Shown one piece after another: positions 16,672 to 24,549 of a DNA stretch of 44,799 nt (within the stretch, counting starts at the first letter, position 1; every line of letters starts with the position of its first letter). The translations under genes and the position numbers were made by a program. Source of the DNA: Anaerobranca californiensis DSM 14826 (GTDB lineage: Bacteria > Bacillota > Proteinivoracia > Proteinivoracales > Proteinivoracaceae); the NCBI RefSeq assembly GCF_900142275.1, contig NZ_FRAI01000020.1, forward strand, positions 1 to 44,799. Reading direction: 5' to 3'. Below the pieces are notes generated by a model. The model saw only the letters and a program-made list of their open reading frames with translations, did not search any database and was not told the DNA's origin.

Positions 16672-16716
16672 AAAAAGCAAGGCTATTGGCATTTTAGCAG
16701 ATAGACCTTGCTTTTT
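16672..16716 (+). terminator. Terminator after bactofilin-like gene
   Basis: AAAAAGCAAGG pairs with CCTTGCTTTTT, with CTAT/ATAG also able to pair on the inside of the stem. Confidence 0.8.
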
Positions 16717-16772
16717 ATTTATCTTTCCCTTTATAGTATAATAAGTATAAAAAGGAAAAGGAGTAAGGGATT

Positions 16773-18134
16773 ATGTTTCAAATCGGAGATAATGTTTTGT
16801 TAACGATAAATGATGTAACTAGCGAAGGAGAAGGGGTAGGGAAAGTAGAGGGTTTTACTGTATTTGTCCCTAAAACCGTTAAAGGAGATGTTGTTAAAGG
16901 GAAAATAATCAGTACTAAAAAAACATATGCCAGGGCTTTACTTCAGGAAATAATAATACCTTCAGAAAATCGGGTGCAGCCTAAATGTAAAATTTACGAC
17001 GAATGCGGTGGATGTAATCTTCAACATATAGAATATCAACATCAGTTAGAAATTAAAAGAAAAATAGTGGAAGATGCTATTTGCCGAATCGGAGGCTTTA
17101 ATGAGATCCCGGTAAAACATGTATTGACCGCTGGTAGTGAAAATTACCGCAACAAAATGCAAGCACCGGTGGGATTTAGTGACGGTAGAGTTATTGCCGG
17201 ATTTTATAAACCTAAAAGCCATGAAATAGTACCTACAGATAATTGTATTATTCAACATCAAAAGGGTAACGAAATTTTGAAGAAAGTCGTCCAAATAATA
17301 AATCAATTAAAGATCCAGCCCTATGATGAAAGGGAGGGAAAAGGGATAATTAGACATATCATGTCTAGGGTAGGGATTAACACTGGCCAGACTATGTTGG
17401 TATTGGTGGTAACTACAACAGATTTCCCACAAAAAGAAGGATTAGTGGAAAGGATCAAAAAAGTTTTACCTGATCTAACTACTTTAGTATTTAATATCAA
17501 TAATAAAAAAACCAATGTAATTTTAGGGACAGAAAATGTAGTTAGTTTTGGCAAAGGGCATATTGAAGAAATATCCCAAGGGATTAAATTTAAAATTTCT
17601 CCATTATCATTTTTTCAAGTAAATCCCAAGGGGATGGAAGTTTTATATCAAAGGGCAGTAGAATATGCCGGCCTTACCGGGAAAGAACGGGTTATAGATG
17701 CATATTGTGGATTAGGCAGTATCAGTTTATTTATGGCTAAAAAGGCAAAGGAGGTACTAGGAATTGAGATAGTACCCCAAGCGGTAAGGGATGCTAAAGA
17801 AAACGCTAAATTAAATAATATCGATAATGTGACCTTTATAGAGGGAAAAGCAGAAGATGTTATGGTGGATTTGGCTAAAAAGGGAGAAAAATACGATGTA
17901 GTAGTTGTAGATCCTCCCCGAAAAGGCTGTGAAGCTAGTTTATTAGCAGCTATTAAGGAAATAGCACCACAGAGGGTAGTGTATGTATCCTGTAATCCAG
18001 CGACATTAGCAAGGGATTTAAAAATCCTCTGTGAAGAAGGAATGTATACAATAAAGGAAGTACAACCTGTGGATATGTTCCCACATACCTCCCACGTTGA
18101 GTGTGTGGTATTTATGTCAAGGGTAGAGAAATAG
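16773..18134 (+). CDS. rlmD: 23S rRNA (uracil-5-)-methyltransferase, RlmD/RumA family
   Basis: This 453-residue protein has an N-terminal TRAM domain (about 3-60), then the iron-sulfur cysteines C72, C78, C81 (CGGC) and C158, matching the four ligands of E. coli RumA. A Rossmann methyltransferase domain follows, with DAYCGLGS (309-316) for SAM, DPPRKGC (380-386) and the nucleophile C407 in VSCNPATLA. It converts a uridine to 5-methyluridine in 23S rRNA (U1939 in E. coli RlmD; U747 and U1939 in the Bacillus RlmCD enzyme), so which positions are modified here is open. ATG 16773 is preceded by AAGGAG and a TATAAT at 16737-16742. It is transcribed alone. Confidence 0.9.
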   Translation: MFQIGDNVLLTINDVTSEGEGVGKVEGFTVFVPKTVKGDVVKGKIISTKKTYARALLQEIIIPSENRVQPKCKIYDECGGCNLQHIEYQHQLEIKRKIVEDAICRIGGFNEIPVKHVLTAGSENYRNKMQAPVGFSDGRVIAGFYKPKSHEIVPTDNCIIQHQKGNEILKKVVQIINQLKIQPYDEREGKGIIRHIMSRVGINTGQTMLVLVVTTTDFPQKEGLVERIKKVLPDLTTLVFNINNKKTNVILGTENVVSFGKGHIEEISQGIKFKISPLSFFQVNPKGMEVLYQRAVEYAGLTGKERVIDAYCGLGSISLFMAKKAKEVLGIEIVPQAVRDAKENAKLNNIDNVTFIEGKAEDVMVDLAKKGEKYDVVVVDPPRKGCEASLLAAIKEIAPQRVVYVSCNPATLARDLKILCEEGMYTIKEVQPVDMFPHTSHVECVVFMSRVEK

Positions 18135-18158
18135 AAGGGTTGAAAACCCTTCTATTTT
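18133..18158 (+). terminator. Terminator after rlmD
   Basis: AGAAGGGTT (18133-18141) pairs perfectly with AACCCTTCT (18145-18153) over a 3-base loop, followed by ATTTTC. The stem overlaps the stop codon region. Confidence 0.7.
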
Positions 18159-18276
18159 CTGTATAAGGGAATATAGCAACTACCGAAAATGGGGGATGGG
18201 CAGAAGAGATGGAATATTAACTTTATTTGTAATATAATGTTTATTAAAGTTAAACTTTATAGGGGGTAATAGGTTT

Positions 18277-19086
18277 ATGTTTTACGGTGCAAAGGGAGGA
18301 AGTATAAAAATTGACGATACATATATGGACTATGTTACCTTTGGAAAAGGGGAAAAAAACTTAGTGATATTACCAGGGCTATCCGATGGATTAAAAACTG
18401 TTAAAGGGACAGCCATACCTTTAGCTTTTATGTATAAACAATATGCTAAAGAATATAAAGTGTATATTTTTAGTCGAAAAAATCAAATGGAAGAAGGATA
18501 TTCTACACGGGATATGGCAAAAGACCAAAAAAGGGCAATGGAAAATCTAGGAATTACAAATGCCTATGTTATGGGAATCTCTATGGGAGGTATGATTGCC
18601 CAATACCTTGCCATTGATCATCAAGGGGTTGAAAAACTTGTTCTTTGTATAACCCTATCAAGGCAAAACGAAACATTACAAAAGGTAATTAAAAACTGGA
18701 TAGAGTTAGCTAAAGTAAATGATTATAAAAACCTCGTTATTGATTCAATAGAAAAGACCTATACCGATAACTATTTAAGACAAAAAAAATATAGGCAAAT
18801 CTACCCCATTTTAACGAGAATAGGTAAGCCTAAAGATTTTACTAGATATCTTATACAAGCAAATGCCTGTATTAAACATAATGCTTTCGATGAATTGGAT
18901 AAGATAACTTGCCCCACTTTGGTAATAGGTGGAGATAGTGATCTTGTCGTTGGGAAAAACACTTCTGAAGAATTAGCAGAAAAAATAAAAGGAAGCAAAT
19001 TAATTATATATAAAGGCCTTGGACACGGGACATTTGCAGAGGCAAAAGACTTTGACCAACAGGTTTTAAATTTTTTAAAAACTTAA
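18277..19086 (+). CDS. Alpha/beta hydrolase
   Basis: This 269-residue single-domain alpha/beta hydrolase has the nucleophile elbow GISMGG with S102, an acid at D220 or D222 in GGDSDLVVG and H250 in GLGHGTF. The oxyanion region is LPGLSDG (32-38). There is no signal peptide, so it is probably cytoplasmic. The fold covers esterases, haloperoxidase-like and C-C hydrolases, and the substrate cannot be told. A TATAAT (18233-18238) and a GGGGG-type binding site precede ATG 18277. The DinB-fold gene 114 bases downstream may share the transcript, since no terminator was recognised between them. Confidence 0.85.
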   Translation: MFYGAKGGSIKIDDTYMDYVTFGKGEKNLVILPGLSDGLKTVKGTAIPLAFMYKQYAKEYKVYIFSRKNQMEEGYSTRDMAKDQKRAMENLGITNAYVMGISMGGMIAQYLAIDHQGVEKLVLCITLSRQNETLQKVIKNWIELAKVNDYKNLVIDSIEKTYTDNYLRQKKYRQIYPILTRIGKPKDFTRYLIQANACIKHNAFDELDKITCPTLVIGGDSDLVVGKNTSEELAEKIKGSKLIIYKGLGHGTFAEAKDFDQQVLNFLKT

Positions 19087-19200
19087 TATACCCTTTTCAA
19101 CAACTGGAACTCAGTTATTTGAAAACTGCTTATAGATAAATATAAAAGCAATTTGCTAGTCGAAAAATAATACTTTAAGAAAATGGAGGGATGAAGTGCC

Positions 19201-19626
19201 ATGGAAGTTATAATTAGACATTTAAATAATGCTTTTAATTTAACATTTGATTTAGTAGATAGTATTAAAACCGATGATTTAAAATTAAAGCTGAAAGATT
19301 TGCCTTCAAATACTATAGGTGAACAACTTTGGTGCATAATAGGTGCTAGGGAAAGTTATTTAAAGGCTATAATTAATGAAGAATGGATGGGTTTTTCCTG
19401 TTCCCTTGATGATGTGACATTTAAAAATAAAATTTTGCAATCCCTTAAAGATAGCGCTGAAAATATCCATTATTTTTTAAATAATACTCAATTGACTGAA
19501 ACACAGATTGAATTCCTGCTAAACTTGTTAGAGCATGAAATTCAGCATCATGGCCAGTTGATAAGATATTTCTATGGAAATAAACTTGCTTTTCCTAAAA
19601 GTTGGAATAACAGATATACTGTTTAA
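19201..19626 (+). CDS. DinB-fold (DfsB/YfiT-like) metal-site protein
   Basis: This 141-residue four-helix-bundle protein has the C-terminal helix motif EHEIQHHGQ (H112, H116, H117, Q119), which supplies metal ligands in the DinB superfamily. At the usual first-helix histidine position it has QLWCIIGARESYL, with Cys45 in place of histidine. The superfamily includes bacillithiol-dependent transferases and stress-induced proteins of unknown function. It is unrelated to the DinB DNA polymerase IV despite the name. The ribosome site (GGAGGG) is about 11 bases from ATG 19201, rather far but the best available. Function not assignable. Confidence 0.75.
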   Translation: MEVIIRHLNNAFNLTFDLVDSIKTDDLKLKLKDLPSNTIGEQLWCIIGARESYLKAIINEEWMGFSCSLDDVTFKNKILQSLKDSAENIHYFLNNTQLTETQIEFLLNLLEHEIQHHGQLIRYFYGNKLAFPKSWNNRYTV

Positions 19627-19632
19627 AAGTTT

Positions 19633-19664
19633 ATCCCCCTGAAGGTTTAAAATCAGGGGGGTTA
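19633..19664. terminator. Terminator-like hairpin between convergent genes
   Basis: ATCCCCCTGA (19633-19642) pairs with TCAGGGGGGT (19653-19662). The plus-strand T tail is poor (TATTCTG) and the minus-strand side is ATAAACTTTT. It overlaps the 3' end of the NlpC/P60 gene. Confidence 0.6.
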
Positions 19665-21101
19665 TTCTGTTAAAATAAAAAGTCTACCGTTATATAGTAA
19701 TTGGTAATATGTTTTACCTTGAGAATTTTTTATGCTAAGGGGTGTTACTAGTGTAGCCATTATTCTCTGATATTTTCCGTTGCGATAAAAACCGGAAAAG
19801 TTGTGGATTGCATAATGCTCCCCTTGATATTCACCTAAATAAATCATTGTGTGACTAGGCATGTATATTGGCATTCCTGGAGCTAAATTATCAGGAGTAA
19901 TAAACAAACCATAGGAATTTCTACCTTGTTGTGAAGCGTTTCGGGGAAGTTTTATGCCAAAGGTTCGATATATATCCATAACTAAAGCAGAACAGTCCCT
20001 TGTATTATTCATTCCACCCCACCCATAAGGCTCACCATGGAATTCAAAACTTTGAATTATGATATTAGCTACATTGTATGGCAAATAACCTAGATACAAT
20101 TTATCACTTTGGTTAATAAGGACTTCTTCTAAATATAAATTCCCATTTGAATCCCTTTTGGGAATAATAATTTTATATTGCCCATTTTCCTGGGATTTAA
20201 AAGGGATTTTGCTTCCCATGTCAAAAGTAATAGTTTCATTATCTAAATTTAACTCATATTGTCTGCCAATGACCATCAAAAAGTCATTAGAATTGATGTA
20301 TTGTAAAATTTTTTCTTTATCTCCTATAGCAATGTCTTTTTTAGCCACCCAACCGTAGTAGTTATACATATGGACAAAATACCACTCTTTGTCAGTACTT
20401 TCATGTAACACTACTAAAGGTTCACAGGGATAAATTGCTGTTTCTACAAAAAGATCAAAATCAAAATTATTAGGTTTAGAATAGCTAACCTGTTTTGTAG
20501 GAAATGTTCTCATTTGGGTTCGTCTAACTGTAACACCGTATTTAACAGGGTTGATATCTTTAATTTTATCGATGTTTAAGTTGCCTAATAAAAGTTGGTA
20601 ATCAGAGTAGGTGTATTTTTTATCATTATTGTATCTGGTATTTTTGGGAACTGAACTTATATCATTTATTAAAGATTTTAATTTTTGGCCATCAATAACT
20701 TCACTATAAGATGTTATATCAAATAGGTTTTCACAATATTCATAGTTCTTTTTATTAAACTCATTAATTTGGTCTAAATCCATCAAAAGATCATAGGGAT
20801 TTTCTGCCTTTTTTATCCAAAATAATGGGTTGATTACATTTTCATCTATTTTAGGTATAAGTCTATAATAGTTATGTAAACTTTGATAAAGATCTATATA
20901 ATAATCTTCATCTTTTTCATTAGGAATTAGTGTCAGTGGGGTGTTTTCTTCAAGTTCTACTTTTTCAGCTTCTTTTAATATGTCATCACTTTGTTCTAAC
21001 ATGTCTTCAAGTATTATAGTGTTGTCTTTTCCTTTTGGTGCTACCAAATACAAAATTATAACCAATATAGGTATTAAAAGAATTATCAAGATTTTCTTCA
21101 T
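19662..21101 (-). CDS. Membrane-anchored NlpC/P60 peptidoglycan hydrolase with SH3 domains
   Basis: This 479-residue protein has an N-terminal signal anchor (about 3-20, IILLIPILVIILYLVA), a helical region, SH3-like domains (about 185-345, with YGWVAKKDI at 249-257) and a C-terminal NlpC/P60 domain. C370 in TRDCSALV, H417 in PSHTMIYLG and H433 in AIHNFSG form the catalytic triad. PYGWGG (358-363) precedes the Cys as usual. The layout resembles YkfC-type gamma-D-glutamyl-L-diamino-acid endopeptidases acting on wall stem peptides. The start ATG 21101 lies two bases after the fetB-like stop, so the hydrolase is in one transcription unit with the ABC pair, an unusual partner for it. Confidence 0.88.
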   Translation of the reverse strand: MKKILIILLIPILVIILYLVAPKGKDNTIILEDMLEQSDDILKEAEKVELEENTPLTLIPNEKDEDYYIDLYQSLHNYYRLIPKIDENVINPLFWIKKAENPYDLLMDLDQINEFNKKNYEYCENLFDITSYSEVIDGQKLKSLINDISSVPKNTRYNNDKKYTYSDYQLLLGNLNIDKIKDINPVKYGVTVRRTQMRTFPTKQVSYSKPNNFDFDLFVETAIYPCEPLVVLHESTDKEWYFVHMYNYYGWVAKKDIAIGDKEKILQYINSNDFLMVIGRQYELNLDNETITFDMGSKIPFKSQENGQYKIIIPKRDSNGNLYLEEVLINQSDKLYLGYLPYNVANIIIQSFEFHGEPYGWGGMNNTRDCSALVMDIYRTFGIKLPRNASQQGRNSYGLFITPDNLAPGMPIYMPSHTMIYLGEYQGEHYAIHNFSGFYRNGKYQRIMATLVTPLSIKNSQGKTYYQLLYNGRLFILTE

Positions 21102-21103
21102 TT

Positions 21104-21907
21104 CTAATCCTCTCCCATTTTATCTTCATCGATGATTAATTGGCTTTCTTCATTAAAGAAAGTTTTATACCCTAACTGGACAAATAATATTACCGTTAAT
21201 GAAACACTACCTAGGATTCCCAGCATAATAGCTATTTGGTACTTTACAGCGGTAACCGGTGAAATCCCAGATAAAATTTGACCAGTCATCATTCCAGGTA
21301 AAAATATAATACCCATTCCAACCATTGAATTAATAGTTGGGAGGATTGCAGAGTCAAAAGCACTATCTATAATTTCTTTAGTAGATACTTTAGGTGTAGC
21401 ACCAAGCATTAATGCTCCTTCAACAAGATGTTTTTCAGAATACATCTTATCTATAAGGGTTTTTACACCCAGGGAAATACCGGTCATGGAGTTGCCAATG
21501 AGCATCCCTGCAATGGGAATGGAGTATCTAGGATCATAGGGAGGGTAGATATTGACAACAATAATTAAAAAATAAATAAGGGTTGATAAAGTTCCCAATA
21601 ACATAGATAAAGCTATAATATTTTTAAGGGCTTTTGAAAGTTTTCTGTTTGTCCTTTTATAAATATTATGGATAGCAAATAATTCCATAATAATTATAGC
21701 GATAATTGAAGCGAAAATGTTAATATTATTAAATATATAAACTAAGATATAACCTACTAATATGAGCTGTAAAGTCATTCTTATAGAAGAGATAAGTATT
21801 TCCTTTTCCCGGGAGATTCCCCTTAATTTTACAATAAATAATAGGATTACAACAAATATATAAGCTGCTACCATTCGCCATAACTGAAGCTCTATAATGC
21901 CATCCAT
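21104..21907 (-). CDS. FetB-like (UPF0014) ABC permease
   Basis: This 267-residue integral membrane protein has seven hydrophobic segments. Family motifs are RMTLQLILVGYIL (43-55), GMLIGNSMTGISLG near the middle, EGALMLGAT and LPGMMTGQILSG. E. coli FetB (YbbM) with FetA exports iron and lowers oxidative stress; members in Firmicutes are little studied. The start ATG 21907 lies three bases after the ATP-binding protein's stop. The gene is followed immediately by the NlpC/P60 gene. An iron or other divalent-metal export role is inferred from the family. Confidence 0.85.
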   Translation of the reverse strand: MDGIIELQLWRMVAAYIFVVILLFIVKLRGISREKEILISSIRMTLQLILVGYILVYIFNNINIFASIIAIIIMELFAIHNIYKRTNRKLSKALKNIIALSMLLGTLSTLIYFLIIVVNIYPPYDPRYSIPIAGMLIGNSMTGISLGVKTLIDKMYSEKHLVEGALMLGATPKVSTKEIIDSAFDSAILPTINSMVGMGIIFLPGMMTGQILSGISPVTAVKYQIAIMLGILGSVSLTVILFVQLGYKTFFNEESQLIIDEDKMGED

Positions 21908-21910
21908 GAT

Positions 21911-22549
21911 CTATATCTCCTCCCCAGTAATTATAGTATTTTTTCTCAATTGGATAATTTCATCGGAGAACTGGTTAGCTACTTTTTTAGAATGGGTTAC
22001 CATAATGAGAGTCTTGTTATTTTTTTTAGTGTAATTTACCAGTCTATCGATGATCAAGTATTCGGTATCTTCATCTAAAGAAGAAGAAGGCTCATCTAGA
22101 AGTAAAACTGCAGGTTCCATCAGGATTACACGGCCAAGGGCAACCCTTTGTTTTTCCCCTCCCGACAATTTTTCACAATCTTGGTTTAAATCCTTTTGTA
22201 AGTTCACTAATTCCAGTATTTCTTTCAGTTTATCATCGTTAACAAGGGGCTTTTCAGAGAATTTCAGACCTATCAATAAGTTTTCCTTTATACTTCCTCT
22301 AAAAATGGAAGGATTTTGTGGAAGCATAACAACTTCTCTTCTTAAATCTATAGAGTTTATATCACGTAAAGGTTGATTATTATAAAAGATATCTCCAGTA
22401 TCAGGGCTAATTAATTTATTTAGAAGACGTAGCAATGTAGTTTTGCCAGTACCACTTTGACCTACTATAGAAGTAATGAGCTGATTTTTTATAGTAAGGT
22501 TTTTAATGTAAAGGATATCCTTATACTTTACTTCTCTTAACAAAAACAT
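21911..22549 (-). CDS. FetA-like ABC ATP-binding protein
   Basis: This single nucleotide-binding domain of 212 residues starts at ATG 22549, chosen because AAAGGAG lies 8 bases upstream; a longer GTG start at 22573 would place that binding site inside the gene. Walker A is GQSGTGKT (30-37), then the Q-loop in MLPQNPSIF, signature LSGGEKQ, Walker B VLLLDEPSSSLD and the H-loop in VTHSKK. It is the first gene of a three-gene minus-strand unit with the FetB-like permease and NlpC/P60 hydrolase. A 7-1-7 palindrome resembling a PerR/Fur-family box lies 66-80 bases upstream. Confidence 0.88.
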   Translation of the reverse strand: MFLLREVKYKDILYIKNLTIKNQLITSIVGQSGTGKTTLLRLLNKLISPDTGDIFYNNQPLRDINSIDLRREVVMLPQNPSIFRGSIKENLLIGLKFSEKPLVNDDKLKEILELVNLQKDLNQDCEKLSGGEKQRVALGRVILMEPAVLLLDEPSSSLDEDTEYLIIDRLVNYTKKNNKTLIMVTHSKKVANQFSDEIIQLRKNTIITGEEI

Positions 22550-22614
22550 GGAAAATTCTCCTTTCTGTAGCACCCTTTAATTTTTTAAGAGTTAACAAGT
22601 ATTTATAGGCTTAT

Positions 22615-22629
22615 TTATAAAATTTATAA
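22615..22629. promoter_or_regulatory. PerR/Fur-family-like inverted repeat
   Basis: TTATAAA-A-TTTATAA is a perfect 7-1-7 inverted repeat. It differs from the PerR box TTATAATnATTATAA at two symmetrical positions. It lies in the divergent promoter region between the FetAB-like operon and the TIM-barrel gene. FetAB in E. coli is linked to iron and peroxide stress, which makes such an operator plausible, but A/T-only palindromes are common in this DNA. Confidence 0.35.
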
Positions 22630-22758
22630 CCTAATAATATCATAAAAGGAAATTTAAAAAAATGATTATTAAAAGGCAGGTAATTTCATTTTTTCCAAGA
22701 ATATATACTTATAATTAAAACAATAAAGGGTTAAAGAATTCAAGGAGAGGTGCTTATA

Positions 22759-23433
22759 ATGAGTGAGAGAAAATACGTACCTCAAATTAGAGGGACACTT
22801 AGAAATAACATCATTGAACTTCCTAATGTTATTAGGGAAGCCAGTGGAATTTTGATATTCGGGAAAAGAATAAAATCATTGATATTTACCACCGATGTTG
22901 CAATAATCAGGAATTGCAACGCCGATGCTGTCATAGCTGTCTATCCTTTCACACCACAACCGGCAATAACCCATGCAATTATGATGGCTGCAGATATTCC
23001 TGTTTTTTGTGGTGTTGGTGGAGGACAAACCCAAGGCAAAAGGGTAGTCAATATAGCCCTAGATGCAGAGTTTCAAGGAGCTATAGGAGTTGTTGTTAAC
23101 GCCCCCACTTCCAATGATGTAATAAAAAAATTAGCAACTACTATCGATATCCCTATTGTAGTAACGGTAGTTTCAGAAAATACCGATTTCCAAGGGAGGA
23201 TTGATGCTGGAGCTAAAATTTTCAACGTATCTGGGGCTAAAGACACTCCTAAAATTGTAGAAAAAATAAGGAAGCAATATCCGGAGTTTCCCATTATCGC
23301 CACAGGGGGGCCAACGGATGAAGATATACTTCGAACGATTAGGGCAGGGGCTAATGCCATAACATATACCCCCAGGACTACTGCTGAAATATTTAGCGAA
23401 AGAATGGATATATACAGGAGCCAACTTAAGTAA
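22759..23433 (+). CDS. Conserved TIM-barrel protein of unknown function
   Basis: This protein has 224 residues from ATG 22759, with AAGGAGAG 9 bases upstream; the in-frame GTG 22750 is too close to that site. The sequence reads as a beta/alpha barrel: alternating hydrophobic strands, a glycine-rich loop GVGGGQTQG, then IIATGGPTDEDILRTIRAGA near the C-terminus, the usual phosphate-binding strands 7-8 of ThiG, NanE and KDPG-aldolase-like barrels. I know similar proteins in Clostridia only under vague labels such as hydrolase. No catalytic residue can be named with confidence. It precedes a FabG-like reductase by about 40 bases with no terminator between, suggesting a two-gene operon. Confidence 0.65.
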   Translation: MSERKYVPQIRGTLRNNIIELPNVIREASGILIFGKRIKSLIFTTDVAIIRNCNADAVIAVYPFTPQPAITHAIMMAADIPVFCGVGGGQTQGKRVVNIALDAEFQGAIGVVVNAPTSNDVIKKLATTIDIPIVVTVVSENTDFQGRIDAGAKIFNVSGAKDTPKIVEKIRKQYPEFPIIATGGPTDEDILRTIRAGANAITYTPRTTAEIFSERMDIYRSQLK

Positions 23434-23474
23434 TGTTTAGGATAGAATAGATAGTGAAAAGAAAGGGATCAGAG

Positions 23475-24209
23475 ATGAAAAAAACTGTTTTAGTTACAGG
23501 GGCATCTAGGGGTATTGGCAGGGAAACAGCCAAGCTATTTGCCCAAAATGGCTACAATGTGGCTATTAACTATTATAAAGGGGAAGAAGCTGCAGAAAGT
23601 CTGTATAGAGAATTAAAGACTAAAAACTTTTCTGTTGTTAAAGTAAAGGGAGATGTCAGAGACAAAACCCAAGTGGAAGAAATGGTTAGGACTATTTACA
23701 ACACTTTTGGCAGTATAGATGTTTTAGTAAATAACGCCGGTGTTGCTCAAGAAAAACTATTTACAGATATAACAGAGGAAGATTGGGATTGGATCTTTGA
23801 TGTTAATGTTAAAGGGGTATTTAATTGTTGTCAAAGTGTTCTCCCTGCAATGATTTCTAAAAAAAGGGGTAAGATTATCAATATTTCATCAATCTGGGGT
23901 ATAACCGGTGCTTCCTGTGAAGTCCACTATTCTGCTGCCAAGGCAGCTGTTATTGGTTTTACCAAGGCATTGGCAAAGGAGGTTGGACCATCTAATATCC
24001 AAGTTAATTGTGTTTGTCCAGGAATTATTGAAACAGATATGATAGCCAGTATAGATGAAGAGATAAAAGAAGAATTGAAAAGGGAAACACCTTTAGGGGT
24101 AATCGGTACACCTAGGGATATAGCTGAAGTTGTGTTATTCCTCGCCTCAGATAAAGGAAACTTCATTACCGGGCAAATAATCAGCCCTAATGGTGGATTA
24201 GTAATATAA
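23475..24209 (+). CDS. Short-chain dehydrogenase/reductase, FabG-like
   Basis: This protein has 244 residues from ATG 23475, with AAAGGGA 7 bases upstream; the GTG at 23454 gives a longer, less likely start. The cofactor motif is TGASRGIG (8-15), then NNAG (86-89) and the catalytic S139, Y152 and K156 (YSAAK). PGIIETDM and the C-terminal ITGQIISPNGG are typical of 3-oxoacyl-ACP reductases and related NAD(P)H-dependent oxidoreductases. No fatty-acid synthesis genes are nearby, so the substrate is open; it may act with the upstream TIM-barrel protein. It is the last gene before the FMN riboswitch promoter. Confidence 0.88.
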   Translation: MKKTVLVTGASRGIGRETAKLFAQNGYNVAINYYKGEEAAESLYRELKTKNFSVVKVKGDVRDKTQVEEMVRTIYNTFGSIDVLVNNAGVAQEKLFTDITEEDWDWIFDVNVKGVFNCCQSVLPAMISKKRGKIINISSIWGITGASCEVHYSAAKAAVIGFTKALAKEVGPSNIQVNCVCPGIIETDMIASIDEEIKEELKRETPLGVIGTPRDIAEVVLFLASDKGNFITGQIISPNGGLVI

Positions 24210-24249
24210 AACTTCCTCTTAAAGTGAATGACTTATTATTTAAAAATGT

Positions 24250-24278
24250 TTGACATAAAACATTAAACCTTGTATTAT
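24250..24278 (+). promoter_or_regulatory. Promoter of the riboflavin operon
   Basis: A perfect -35 TTGACA (24250-24255), a 17-base spacer and TATTAT (24273-24278) lie about 35 bases upstream of the FMN riboswitch. This is the best sigma-A promoter in the window by eye. Confidence 0.8.
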
Positions 24279-24316
24279 ATATTTAAAATCTGTTAACTTA
24301 ATAAAAATTAAAGCAA

Positions 24317-24434
24317 ACCTTCAGGGCAGGGTGTAATTCCCGACCGGCGGTAACGCGAAAGCGAAGCCCGCGAGCCATAAAGGCAGATCTGGTGAAATTC
24401 CAGAGCCGACAGTATAGTCTGGATGGGAGAAGGT
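24317..24434 (+). promoter_or_regulatory. FMN riboswitch (RFN element)
   Basis: The conserved RFN blocks appear in order: CTTCAGGGCAGGGTG, AATTCCCGACCGGCGG, a variable GCGAAAGC stem, GAGCC, GGCAGATCTGGTG, GCCGACAGTATAGTC and GGATGGGAGAAGG. The closing stem P1 is ACCTTC (24317-24322) with GAAGGT (24429-24434). It senses FMN and, from its position before a terminator, represses rib transcription when FMN is plentiful. Confidence 0.97.
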
Positions 24435-24485
24435 AATAGACCTATAGTATTTATATAAATATAGGTATATTATTTAGTTTCTACA

Positions 24486-24516
24486 ATGCCCTGGAATATC
24501 CAGGGTATTTTATTTT
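24486..24516 (+). terminator. Riboswitch-controlled terminator before ribD
   Basis: ATGCCCTGG (24486-24494) pairs with CCAGGGTAT (24500-24508) over a 5-base loop and is followed by TTTATTTT. Another hairpin (CCTATA 24441-24446 with TATAGG 24460-24465) lies between it and the aptamer and may take part in the alternative fold. The 24210-24549 gap holds only the promoter, aptamer and these hairpins. Confidence 0.8.
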
Positions 24517-24549
24517 ATAGAGCAAGGTAAACTAAATTGAGGTGAGATT

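Noticed and set aside
18186-18266. 26-codon ORF beginning ATGGGGGATGG ahead of the alpha/beta hydrolase
   Set aside because: No ribosome binding site, no conserved feature, and it runs across the probable promoter of the following gene.
19201-19626. DNA polymerase IV because of the DinB name
   Set aside because: The DinB superfamily fold with HxxxHH is unrelated to the Y-family polymerase. The protein is 141 residues and lacks polymerase motifs.
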